From assembly GCA_031417835.1 (NCBI GenBank), contig JANOWJ010000026.1:78312-142311 (forward strand): a stretch of 64,000 bases of DNA. The letters run 5' to 3'. Positions 57,068-64,000 of the stretch are shown piece after piece. How positions within the stretch are numbered: position 1 is the stretch's first letter; every line of letters starts with the position of its first letter. A program made the position numbers and the translations under genes. This DNA is from JADJLQ01 sp031417835. Its GTDB lineage: Bacteria; Bacteroidota; Bacteroidia; Chitinophagales; Saprospiraceae. A model generated the notes under the pieces. That model did no database searches. It saw only the letters and a list, made by a program, of their open reading frames with translations, and was not told the DNA's origin.

Positions 57068-58117
57068 CTAATGAAGTAAATGCTTATCTAAATAAATATT
57101 TAAATCCGCCAAGTCGAAATTAGCAAGGACTATTTTACCTTTTTTATTTAATAAATAGCTTCTTGGTACGGACAATATATGATATTTTTTTCTGAGAGAT
57201 TCATCAATGTCCCATAGCTGTGGCCATTGTAACTGATTTTCTTCTATAGCGCTTATTAATTCCTTTTTATATTTTCTAGTATCATTTGATATTCCTATAA
57301 TTTCAAACTTTTTTGACTTATACTTTGAATAAATTCTATTTAATTCTTCAAACTGCTGAATGCATGGCGGGCAAGTGCTCGACCAAACATCTATAAGTGT
57401 ATATTTATTGTTTTTAAAGTAGGTCGAAAGCAAAACTTTGGTTTCATCAATAGTATATACAAGAGATGATGGAAAAAGTTGATCGATTGCCAGTTTATTC
57501 GCTATTTTGATCTCTGACAATGTTTCTTTACCTAGTGCGGATTTTTTTAAATTCTTTGAAAACAAGTTGAACGTTTTCAAATAAATATTCTTTAATCCAT
57601 ACCACGGAATATGTGAAGAGAGTTTATACATAGCAAAATAAGAATCGTGGTTATTTTTGACAAAAGAGAACAAGAATGAGTCGACTTTCAAATAGTATTC
57701 AGATTCATCCAAATAATTTATATTATGAATATTAACAAGTTTTAATGAATCTTCAAACGATTTAAAATAAGTATGTTCCATATTTGATCTAGAGTCTGAA
57801 ACAGTATAAATTTTATTACCCACAATGTCCACTGAAACATTTTGAAATCCTGCATCTAAGTAAAACCAATCAGAATATAGAGTGTCGTTTATACTAAGAA
57901 TTATGAATGCGGAATGATCAACATGGCCATTAATTTTAAATTGGTTATTAATAATTGTGGCTGTGTCATATTTGGTTGCATTATAATTAATTTTTACAGT
58001 GCCTTCGATTGATTTATTTAGGTGGCCAATAAGTGTAAAAGCTTCTTGTTGACTATAAAGTATAATCAAATATTTCCAGTAAAAAATATTGAATACTAAA
58101 AATTTCTTATTAAACAT
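57068..58117 (-). CDS. TlpA/AhpC-type thioredoxin-like protein
   Basis: A 349-residue protein with an N-terminal hydrophobic segment, a beta-rich DUF4369-like domain (about 28-115), a helical linker, and a C-terminal thioredoxin fold (about 215-349) with the redox motif CPPC in STCPPCIQQFEELNRIY. The cis-proline appears in LSVPRSYLLNKKG. Such proteins reduce or isomerise disulfides or receive electrons in the periplasm. It follows peptide gene 2 behind a terminator-like hairpin, so it is probably expressed at a lower level than the peptide. Some Bacteroidota peptide clusters carry the same type. Confidence 0.85.
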   Translation of the reverse strand: MFNKKFLVFNIFYWKYLIILYSQQEAFTLIGHLNKSIEGTVKINYNATKYDTATIINNQFKINGHVDHSAFIILSINDTLYSDWFYLDAGFQNVSVDIVGNKIYTVSDSRSNMEHTYFKSFEDSLKLVNIHNINYLDESEYYLKVDSFLFSFVKNNHDSYFAMYKLSSHIPWYGLKNIYLKTFNLFSKNLKKSALGKETLSEIKIANKLAIDQLFPSSLVYTIDETKVLLSTYFKNNKYTLIDVWSSTCPPCIQQFEELNRIYSKYKSKKFEIIGISNDTRKYKKELISAIEENQLQWPQLWDIDESLRKKYHILSVPRSYLLNKKGKIVLANFDLADLNIYLDKHLLH

Positions 58118-58127
58118 AATTTAGAAT

Positions 58128-58170
58128 ATATAAAAAAGCAGATCGATTAGGAACGAATCAATCTGCTTTT
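58128..58170 (-). terminator. hairpin plus T-run after peptide gene 2 (attenuator)
   Basis: On the minus strand AAAAGCAGAT (58170-58161) pairs with ATCTGCTTTT (58143-58134), with an inner GATT/AATC pair. It is followed by TTTTTTATATATT, a typical Rho-independent terminator. It starts about 8 bases after the peptide stop and 11 bases before the TlpA-type ATG, so it likely reduces expression of the downstream gene. Confidence 0.75.
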
Positions 58171-58177
58171 AGTTAAC

Positions 58178-58372
58178 CTAACACTTTTGACATTTTTTTA
58201 AACTTGGGCCTGATGTACCGCAATCAGCGCAACAATCACCTGAAGGGCAGTCAAATGGACCTGTGCATATGCTACCACAAGTAGCGCCACCACTACCGGC
58301 CATAATTCCCTTCATCTCCATCCTACTCATTTTGCCCTGCATATTGGCAAGGCTCATTTTAACGATTTTCAT
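58178..58372 (-). CDS. GG-leader Cys-rich peptide precursor 2
   Basis: A 64-residue precursor. The leader (about 1-29) has the Bacteroidota natural-product pattern: MKIVKMSLANMQGKMSRM followed by EMKGIMAGSGG, ending in a double-glycine cleavage site. The core (about 30-64, TCGSICTGPFDCPSGDCC to KKCQKC) contains eight Cys, an even number suited to four disulfides. The leader differs from precursor 1 by one residue (GI for GV). Leader of this type is typically cut by a C39-type protease during ABC export, but no exporter is in the window. Function (bacteriocin, signal) unproven. Confidence 0.8.
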   Translation of the reverse strand: MKIVKMSLANMQGKMSRMEMKGIMAGSGGATCGSICTGPFDCPSGDCCADCGTSGPSLKKCQKC

Positions 58373-58540
58373 GATAATTAAAGTTTAAAATTGAAATATT
58401 TGATTGAATACCAACAGCTTAAAGTATCATTGGTGTTTGACTTGTTCAACGTGGCAACCTGTCGTTTGCAACCAACAGATGTAAGCACCCAAGCTGATTA
58501 TTTTTACCTGGTGCTTAATCAAGTAAAAAATATTTTAGGT
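58373..58540 (-). repeat. duplicated leader region with VKOR 3' tail, copy 2
   Basis: About 165 bp matching 59983-60150. It includes the last nine codons of the VKOR-thioredoxin gene (DLKYFLLD-stop) at 58515-58540, a hairpin with TAAGCACC arms, CGTTTGCAACC, and the region just before the peptide ATG. It shows that the unit was copied as one block. Confidence 0.75.
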
Positions 58541-59776
58541 CTAATTTATTGTGTACTTTAAAATAATAAATTTTCCTTCATTTTGAATATTTTTAAGATT
58601 TTTTAATTGTTCCGAAGCTAAAATTGATTCATTTGCATATTGTTCAATAGGATCTTTGATTGGATCTAATAGGGCATAAAGGTTATTATCATACTTATAA
58701 ATTTGATGACTGGGCAACTGAATTCCTTCGTCAAATTTTTGAAATGTTTTCGTTTTGCCAAGCTTATCTATGTAAAATGTTTTTTTATTTTTAGTACCCA
58801 ATAAATAATTTCCTAAATAAATAGAATCAAATTTATAAATAAAATTCATTTCCCATATTTCATTAGGATGTGTTTCGAAATATATTTTAATTTCGGAAAT
58901 ATCTTTAGGATCATCAGTTTTGAAGAAATAATCAAATCCTCCGGAAACAAAATTTACTTTTAAAATAGATTGACATTTGTCACCTACTAAAGTATAAAGC
59001 TCATCCCAACCTGAGTGATAATAGTGTAATATGGAATTATCGTAATAAAAGGGACTTTTGTCGCTAACAGTCAATGTTTTTCGAAAGAAAAATGGAGAAG
59101 TGTCTTTGATTGGTGTCAAGCTATTACTTAGGTTAAATTTATGAATTTTAACTGGTTCTGTACTTGAATATAAATACACTATACTATCTTCACTGTGTAT
59201 GTAGTGATTTGCTCTTAAATTTACTTGCATTTTATTGATAAATTTAGGAGTTGAATCATATTCAAATATATTTCCCCAAGGTTCAAGAATTAATATGCGA
59301 TGTTCATTGGTTGAAACATCAAAATCAGTAATGTAAGTATATTTGTTTATTTCAGGACCGTAATTATCCAAAATGATCTTAATTGTTCCATCGGGTTTAA
59401 CTTTTAAAATTCTCATATATGTCTTTTCTAAAAAATAGAAACAAGAATCAACAAATTTTAAATTTGATAATTGTTTTGGCTTATATACGGAGTCGCCTAC
59501 AGAAATATATTCGAGATTGTTAAATATATCAAAAAAGGAAATTGAATTGACGCTTGTAGAGTTTAAAAGTATTTGTTTGCTGATTTCAGAATTTATCAAA
59601 CTGTCTTTTATATGTAGTTCATCTTTATTTTTGCTATATGACTTTTCATTCTTATTTACGGCTTTAGTTAAATTGCAATTTGATAGCATAAAAAGAATAT
59701 AAGCTAAAAGATAGGTTATCTTAAAGTATGATAACCTATCTAAATCAAGAAGCCCTTTACTATTTATGCGTAACAT
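58541..59776 (-). CDS. 6-bladed beta-propeller lipoprotein
   Basis: About 411 residues. The first ATG consistent with a lipoprotein signal is at 59776, overlapping the peptide stop by 13 bp. The signal carries the lipobox FMLSNC. The mature part has the 6-bladed propeller pattern (FFDIFNNLEYISVGDSVYKP, YLFLEKTYMRILKVKPDG-like blades, FDVSTNEHRILILEPWGN, YKFDSIYLGNYLLGTKN). Bacteroidota propeller lipoproteins of this class recur with GG-leader and NVEALA peptides, but their role is unknown. The 3' end runs directly into the duplicated VKOR tail. Confidence 0.7.
   Translation of the reverse strand: MLRINSKGLLDLDRLSYFKITYLLAYILFMLSNCNLTKAVNKNEKSYSKNKDELHIKDSLINSEISKQILLNSTSVNSISFFDIFNNLEYISVGDSVYKPKQLSNLKFVDSCFYFLEKTYMRILKVKPDGTIKIILDNYGPEINKYTYITDFDVSTNEHRILILEPWGNIFEYDSTPKFINKMQVNLRANHYIHSEDSIVYLYSSTEPVKIHKFNLSNSLTPIKDTSPFFFRKTLTVSDKSPFYYDNSILHYYHSGWDELYTLVGDKCQSILKVNFVSGGFDYFFKTDDPKDISEIKIYFETHPNEIWEMNFIYKFDSIYLGNYLLGTKNKKTFYIDKLGKTKTFQKFDEGIQLPSHQIYKYDNNLYALLDPIKDPIEQYANESILASEQLKNLKNIQNEGKFIILKYTIN
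59709..59741 (-). terminator. 12-bp hairpin after peptide gene 1
   Basis: AGATAGGTTATC (59709-59720) pairs with GATAACCTATCT (59730-59741) across a 9-base loop, about 22 bases past the stop of peptide gene 1. There is no strong T-run. It lies within the predicted signal-peptide codons of the propeller gene and may hinder read-through or stabilise the upstream peptide message. Confidence 0.55.
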
Positions 59777-59982
59777 GAACAGGTATCTGATTCGTACCCA
59801 GACCAAACACAACTATTCGTTGTTCCTTTCCAGCATTTTGCATTAAGCTTGCAGTTAATATCACAAGTAATGCCACCGCCTGACCCTCCGCTTCCACCAC
59901 CACTGCCCGCCATAACCCCCTTCATTTCCATCCTACTCATTTTGCCCTGCATATTAGCAAGGCTCATTTTTACGATTTTCAT
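59764..59982 (-). CDS. GG-leader Cys-rich peptide precursor 1
   Basis: A 72-residue precursor. The leader is the same as in precursor 2 apart from GV for GI, followed by a Gly/Ser-rich spacer (GSGGGSGGSGGG) and a core with six Cys (ITCDINCKLNAKCWKGTTNSC, then DTCSCYA). The core has no sequence similarity to the other one beyond its cysteines, so the leader is conserved and the payload variable. Confidence 0.8.
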   Translation of the reverse strand: MKIVKMSLANMQGKMSRMEMKGVMAGSGGGSGGSGGGITCDINCKLNAKCWKGTTNSCVWSGYESDTCSCYA

Positions 59983-60123
59983 GATAATTAATTTTTAAAG
60001 TTAAAACATTTGATTGAATACCAATAGCTTAAAGTATCATTGGTGTTTGACTCTTTCAGTCTGGCAACTGTCGTTTGCAACCAACAGAAGTAAGCACCCA
60101 AGCTGCTTATTTTTACTTGGTGC
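59983..60123 (-). promoter_or_regulatory. leader region of peptide gene 1 (copy 1 of duplicated block)
   Basis: 141 bp between the VKOR-Trx stop and the peptide ATG. It begins with a hairpin, TAAGCACCAAG and CTTGGGTGCTTA, at about 60087-60125, which could terminate or process the VKOR transcript. The conserved CGTTTGCAACC, CATTGGTGTTTGAC and TTTGATTGAATACCAA blocks are kept in copy 2, which suggests regulatory function. Confidence 0.5.
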
Positions 60124-61746
60124 TTAATCAAGTAAAAAGTATTTTAAGTCCTCGACGCTATAGGCATCGGGGAGTTTATGCCCATTTACAAAGATGGTAG
60201 GGGTATAGTGGATATCACTTTTTTTGCACCACTCAGCCATCCGTTCTATTTTATCATCTTGCAGTAGTAGTTCCCCATTCATGCGGTATTTGGAAGCAAA
60301 TGCGTCATAATCTTTGTGTTCTGCCAGATACCAGTCATCGAGGGCATGATGAGTCAGGGATGGATCGCCACGCTCTGCGATAGCCAAAAGATGCCTTACG
60401 GGTTTGATGGCCGGATTGGACTCCTCGATGGTCGTGGTGAAGATTATTTTTGCTTTTATATTATTGTTTGTTTGTAAAAGTTCTTCTATTAAAGGATGAG
60501 CTTAGGCACAAGGCCCACAATATGGGTTACATACTTTGATTAGCGTATTGATAGCGAGCGGGTTACCCAAATCAATGCCCAATCCTTCTGGTACAATTGA
60601 TATTTCCGGTTGTTTTTTGAGCAACGTATCAAAGATCTCGGTGTTGAATTTGAGCCTGGAGTAAGATCGTTTGGTGGTTTTAGCCTCTTGGACATCTTTG
60701 AAGCATGGTTTTAAGGTATACCAGGATAGTACTGGTAGTAAATAGGATGCGAAGGCAGATACAAAAAAGGATACTGTATATGTATACCGGATAGCTGTAA
60801 AATAGATAAGACTATTGATGGCTGCAAGGAGCAACAATGCCTGGATGGCAAGGCATAACACGCACCACTGTCTGGCTACCCGCCATTGATAATACACTGA
60901 AAAGATAGTATAAGGCAAAGCCAAAAGATTAATCAATAGTAATAAAGTGAGTGAAGCATTCAAATTGCCAGAAAATAAGAGCATTACTATTCCTCCTGCA
61001 AAATAAAAAAACCCAACTTCGCTCCAACTCAGCCAAGAGAATATTTTGGCCTGTTTACTCGACAAAATAGCATTACAATTACCTTTGACAATTCCGGTAC
61101 ACACTTTTTGTAATAAAGGATTGGTTTTATCCAACTCATACCACAGCAATAGAGAAGAAATAAATACTCCACCTAATAGAAGGAAGTATTGAATATAGAT
61201 CCCTAAACCATCTATAGCCTGCCATGGCGCTTTCAATTTAGTAAGCCATAATATAGTACCGACTACAATTAATACAATTGCCAAAATCGGCAACAAGGAG
61301 TCAATGATTGCCTTTTGTCTTTTTGATTGGTATTCTAGCTCACCAGACAGGACATTCGGTTCGGCTAGGAGATATACTCCATCCCATTTGGTAATAAATC
61401 CCTCTTTTGGCTCCTTCTTAAGATTAGAATACCCTTGATGCAGGCCTGAAACGGTAGAGTCTGAGACTTCGGTGACTATGAACAAAGGAGCTTCTCGGTC
61501 ATAGGTCTTGGCGACGAAAGGAGTAGGTATTTTATCTATATCCTTAGGATCGATTTTGCCTGCCCCATTCGGAACCTTCCATGTAGTAAGTGAATCACTG
61601 ATACAGAGCAGACTAGGCCATTCAGGATGATTTTGTAAGGTCTCATTTACAGTCGTAGGATTGACTTTTACGCCTAATATCCTTAGAAAACGAATGACCG
61701 CCTTAACATTAGGCTCAAATGGGTAGATATTGCGTAAAAAAGTCAT
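60124..61746 (-). CDS. C39-like/VKOR/thioredoxin disulfide-bond protein, interrupted by TAA
   Basis: 540 codons in one frame but with an in-frame TAA at 60502-60504. Residues 1-135 form a C39-peptidase-like domain without the usual catalytic Cys (inactive). Residues about 140-340 are a VKOR domain: helices, loop Cys pair KVCTGIVKGNC, and membrane-side pair WCVLC. The thioredoxin domain starts near 385 and shows CNPYCGPCA, then the stop, then AHPLIEELLQTNNNIKA, KIIFTTTIEE, and on to YTPTIFVNGHKLP and DLKYFLLD. The ends fit a normal thioredoxin fold, so the TAA probably replaced a Lys or similar codon. VKOR-Trx enzymes make disulfides in exported proteins; the neighbours here are two Cys-rich peptides. 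Without read-through, only the VKOR part and CGPC would be made. Confidence 0.8.
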
Positions 61747-61845
61747 GATAGCGTATTATTTCACAATTGATTTCAAATAAGTAAAGCTCTAATCATGTTA
61801 ATTATTGTGGTTCTTGTGTTAAATATATTGCTTTTTGTTTGGGAA

Positions 61846-61870
61846 AATTATTCATTTACAGTGAATAATT
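61846..61870. promoter_or_regulatory. inverted repeat between divergent XRE and VKOR genes (operator candidate)
   Basis: AATTATTCA (61846-61854) and TGAATAATT (61862-61870), perfect 9-bp arms around TTTACAG, 47 bp before the XRE ATG. The spacing and position suit a regulator that controls itself and the divergent peptide operon. Confidence 0.5.
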
Positions 61871-61916
61871 ACAATTTAAAGGAATAAGATCAAAAAACAT
61901 TCAAAACCATTAAACG

Positions 61917-62216
61917 ATGAATTTAGGCACCAAACTTAAGGCGTTGCGTCAGGGAAAATCATATTCCCAAGAGTATGTAGCCCATATACTTCGTATGAGC
62001 CAGGCAAACTATTGTAAGTTGGAGCAAGATCATCACCAACCAAGTAAAGAGGTGGTTGAAAAAGTAGCTGCCTTATATCTAACATCGATACAAGAATTAA
62101 CGGCTGAAGCCGGAGCCAAGAGTCTCTCTGGCCACGGTAACCGTAGCCTTTGGCGAAAACCAATTTGTTCTTTACTACTATCCCTACACCACAACCGGGT
62201 ACATTCCAGTCTTTAA
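61917..62216 (+). CDS. XRE-family HTH regulator, 3'-truncated
   Basis: A 99-residue frame. The first 67 residues are a typical XRE helix-turn-helix: LGTKLKALRQGKSYSQEYVA, RMSQANYCKLEQ, then PSKEVVEKVAALYLTSIQEL. The last about 32 residues (from SLSGHG) read through the antisense of a serine hydrolase and are not native. It is divergent from the VKOR-peptide genes and is the likely regulator, if still functional. Confidence 0.75.
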   Translation: MNLGTKLKALRQGKSYSQEYVAHILRMSQANYCKLEQDHHQPSKEVVEKVAALYLTSIQELTAEAGAKSLSGHGNRSLWRKPICSLLLSLHHNRVHSSL

Positions 62217-62340
62217 GGATTTTGTTGATTGTCACATCAATGTCTTTTAAATTTTGATCTACATTGTTATTCTGAGCATTCACGCAAATGCTAGTCATAA
62301 GGACTAAACAGGAGTAGAGAAAATGTCGAGTTGCTTTCAT
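62133..62340 (-). pseudogene. serine hydrolase (class C beta-lactamase-like), N-terminal fragment
   Basis: A signal peptide (FLYSCLVLMTSICVNA) followed by LKDIDVTINKILKDWNVPGC, GVGIVVKNKLVFAKGYGYR, the start of a class C beta-lactamase-like or PBP-like domain. The SxxK nucleophile region and everything after it are missing. The homology ends at a junction with the XRE gene near 62120-62133. Confidence 0.75.
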
Positions 62341-62404
62341 TTGTAAATATTTATTATTGTTACTTAACCTATGTTTCGTGATTCAGCAGTATCGTCCCAA
62401 AGTA

Positions 62405-62629
62405 TTGGCCTACAACGGTAGGGCCTGGCGATGTGGCGGCATTTGAAAATCGTCAGCCCGTAACTTCTGCTAAATAAAGTTACAAAAGATGATGATAAGA
62501 ACTACAGCTCGGCGTTATTCGTCCGCAGGAACTGAAGCCAAATAGCGAACCTGCCTACCGGCAGGCAGACAAAAAGTTGAGAATTTATTCGTCGCCCAGC
62601 CATATTGCCAAACTGAATGTTGTGGGCAG
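62405..62629 (+). repeat. structured dispersed element, copy A
   Basis: Shares two blocks with copy B: 5' TGTGGCGG..ATT...CGTCAGCC.G.AACT followed by TAAAG.TACAAAAG..GATGA, and 3' GCCATA.TGCCAA..T.AATGTTG. A hairpin CCTGCC-TACC-GGCAGG lies inside near 62550. No coding capacity. Confidence 0.6.
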
Positions 62630-62679
62630 TGGATTGTTTCTTTCATCATACTTAAGCTTTTTAAAAATAGTAGTCAAAG

Positions 62680-63579
62680 TTATTTGCCGTATTTAAGAAC
62701 TTTTATTCCTTCATGTAATTCTAAAAATTTTTGATCTTCTGACCAAGAATCCCACATCGTAATTTTTGTTTTTACATCGCCGTTGGCCATTAATTCAAAT
62801 TTTACTTTATTATAGCCAATTCCTCCTTCAAAAGAATTGTTTCCCTTGTAAACTAGTCCCTCCATAAACTGTCCATTTAACTTTAAGATGAGTAAATCAT
62901 CTTCCCGATTAAATTCAGCCATCCCATCTTTCAGTTTATATAGACCTGTAATTTTCTTATATCCCTCTTCATTTAATTGTAATGTTTTTCCCATTACAAC
63001 ATCAAATCTAACTATGCTTTCATTAGAAGAGTTTTTTCTGATTTCCAAAATACGGTTAATGGATTGGGGTGATCTGGCTGCTGCGTCTTCTTCAATATGA
63101 GAATCCCCTTTAAAATATATTTGGGTGATGAGATCCTGATGATCAATACTTGAAATTCTCATGTGAATATGTGCAGGCCTCCAGTCTTCACCATCTTTGT
63201 AAGGTACCGGTACGAAAGTTTTAAATGTATACCTACCTTTTCTACCTGTTTTTACCGCTCCACGGAATAAGTAGTCGTCTGAGGTATTATCATAACGTTC
63301 ATGTTCATCGCATTGCCAAGCCTCAATAAGTACATTAGATAATGGAGTTTTGCCATCCTTTTTGAAAATAGTTCCACTTAAATGCATTACCTCTCCTTTT
63401 GATCCGGCAGGAATTAAGCTACTCCTCATCGGAGATCCCGGACGGTAAAAAGGACCTAAAATATCACTGGTGGTCTCGCTTTCACCTTCAAAAATTTTTC
63501 CATTCCAATTGATAGCTCCAAATGTTGCAATACTAAAGGCAGTCAAAGTGGAGTCTTGTATAAAGGTTCTGCGCTTCAT
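62680..63579 (-). CDS. intradiol ring-cleavage dioxygenase-like protein
   Basis: A 299-residue exported enzyme with a Tat-type start (MKRRTFIQDSTLTAF). The intradiol dioxygenase core is clear: GPFYRPGSPMRSSL, VLIEAWQCDEHERYDN (first Fe Tyr), GRKGRYTFKTFVPVPY (second Tyr) and RPAHIHMRIS (two His). The C-terminal third is a separate beta-rich domain. The class cleaves catechol-type rings between the hydroxyls with non-heme Fe3+. The substrate is unknown, and the gene is alone between two copies of a dispersed element. Confidence 0.85.
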   Translation of the reverse strand: MKRRTFIQDSTLTAFSIATFGAINWNGKIFEGESETTSDILGPFYRPGSPMRSSLIPAGSKGEVMHLSGTIFKKDGKTPLSNVLIEAWQCDEHERYDNTSDDYLFRGAVKTGRKGRYTFKTFVPVPYKDGEDWRPAHIHMRISSIDHQDLITQIYFKGDSHIEEDAAARSPQSINRILEIRKNSSNESIVRFDVVMGKTLQLNEEGYKKITGLYKLKDGMAEFNREDDLLILKLNGQFMEGLVYKGNNSFEGGIGYNKVKFELMANGDVKTKITMWDSWSEDQKFLELHEGIKVLKYGK

Positions 63580-63631
63580 AGATTGTAATTGTTTTATAAT
63601 TAAATTAGGACATTATGACTTAATGCGATTC

Positions 63632-63832
63632 CATTGCCCACAACGTTCCCGCATTGGCGTTGTGGCGGAATTCAGAGATCCGTCAGCCGGGAACTGTTGC
63701 TGATTAAAGATACAAAAGCCGATGATTTATTCTATTGCTAAATTTATAAAGTCCAGTTGGAGCCAAAGCTGATTTGTTGTTGCCGCTGGGCACCTGCGTT
63801 CCGTCTGCCGCCATAATGCCAATTCAATGTTG
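63632..63832 (+). repeat. structured dispersed element, copy B
   Basis: Counterpart of 62405-62629 in the same orientation, on the other side of the dioxygenase gene. Inverted arms around ACAACG...CGTTGT at 63640-63663 can fold. No coding capacity. Confidence 0.6.
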
Positions 63833-63852
63833 CCAGCCGTAGGACACTTCGT

Positions 63853-64000
63853 TCAATCCACCTGACTAATAATCTTTTTATTTTGACGCCATAGAAAAAA
63901 TGGTGTCAAGCTTAGTAAAGCAAAAGAAGCGATTGATAATATGTCTCGAGTACCAAAGTTCTTCTCAGCCTGGCTTTTCATTCCCCCCAAAGTTGCCAAC
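63853..64000 (-). CDS. C-terminal part of a membrane protein (start outside window)
   Basis: 48 codons run from the window edge to a TGA at 63853. They read LATLGGMKSQAEKNFGTRDI, then LSIASFALLSLTPFFLW, then RQNKKIISQVD: one membrane helix and a basic tail. Too short to identify. Confidence 0.45.
   Translation of the reverse strand, partial: LATLGGMKSQAEKNFGTRDILSIASFALLSLTPFFLWRQNKKIISQVD

Noticed and set aside
7013..60504. TGA or TAA recoding as a general feature
   Set aside because: Only three coherent frames (7064, 51367-51369, 60502) are split, one by TAA, and TGA ends many intact genes here; independent nonsense mutations are simpler.
62405..63832. Integron attC sites
   Set aside because: No clear RYYYAAC/GTTRRRY core pairs in the right spacing and no integrase in the window; kept only as an analogy in the findings.

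Overview
The window comes from an AT-rich member of the Bacteroidota. The evidence is a TonB-dependent receptor with an STN domain followed by DUF4249 and macroglobulin-like genes, a GG-leader Cys-rich peptide locus with 6-bladed beta-propeller and TlpA-type genes, a GMC oxidoreductase/gluconate-dehydrogenase-subunit-3 pair, and starts that mostly lack Shine-Dalgarno sequences. The repeat load and gene types would fit a Saprospiraceae-like lineage, but that placement is inference. There are no rRNA or tRNA genes, and most of the window is accessory.

Layout. (1) 1-10.7 kb is a scarred defence/addiction region. It holds a TIR-LRR-Roc-COR-TIR protein cut by the window edge, a GDY-motif protein, a patatin phospholipase, a broken second patatin in two pieces (5.6 and 10.4 kb), a ParE/RelE-type toxin-antitoxin pair, two HigA-like remnants, a DUF4160/DUF2442 pair, a cupin epimerase plus glycosyltransferase, and dispersed palindromic repeats. 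(2) 11-15.2 kb is a two-gene operon: a membrane-anchored trypsin-like protease and a large exported protein of unknown function. (3) 15.3-16.8 kb is a REP/BIME array beside its RAYT transposase. (4) 16.9-18.8 kb has a second GDY protein and an N-acetylmuramoyl-alanine amidase. (5) 19-33.7 kb has two membrane-embedded patatin-like proteins that bracket a four-gene minus-strand operon: a duplicated-domain membrane protein, a DyP-type peroxidase, a catalase-like heme protein, and a 1719-residue pseudokinase-ATPase-GAF-adenylyl cyclase. (6) 34-34.6 kb is an exact 49-bp-period hairpin array, followed by a TIR-TM-repeat protein. (7) 36.7-56 kb is mainly metabolic and transport: a class-1 isoprenoid-type enzyme, a dicarboxylate/glutamate symporter, an RluF-like pseudouridine synthase, a VOC protein, the TonB receptor operon, a rifamycin ADP-ribosyltransferase next to a P-type ATPase, a GMC oxidoreductase pair and a CE15-like esterase. 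(8) 56.4-62.3 kb is a Cys-rich GG-leader peptide locus bracketed by complementary halves of XRE regulator genes. (9) 62.4-64 kb is an intradiol dioxygenase between two copies of a structured repeat, then a gene running off the edge.

How the genes may work together. The peptide locus has two precursors with near-identical leaders and different even-cysteine cores, a VKOR-thioredoxin disulfide-forming protein (with a nonsense codon just after CGPC), a TlpA-like thioredoxin, a propeller lipoprotein, hairpins behind both peptide genes and a divergent XRE regulator with an operator-like palindrome. The 19-34 kb block combines putative lipid hydrolases with two heme peroxidase-type enzymes and a cAMP-producing sensor, which suggests a lipid or lipid-peroxide response. 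The 11-15 kb operon is the best candidate for a wholly undescribed protease-based system.
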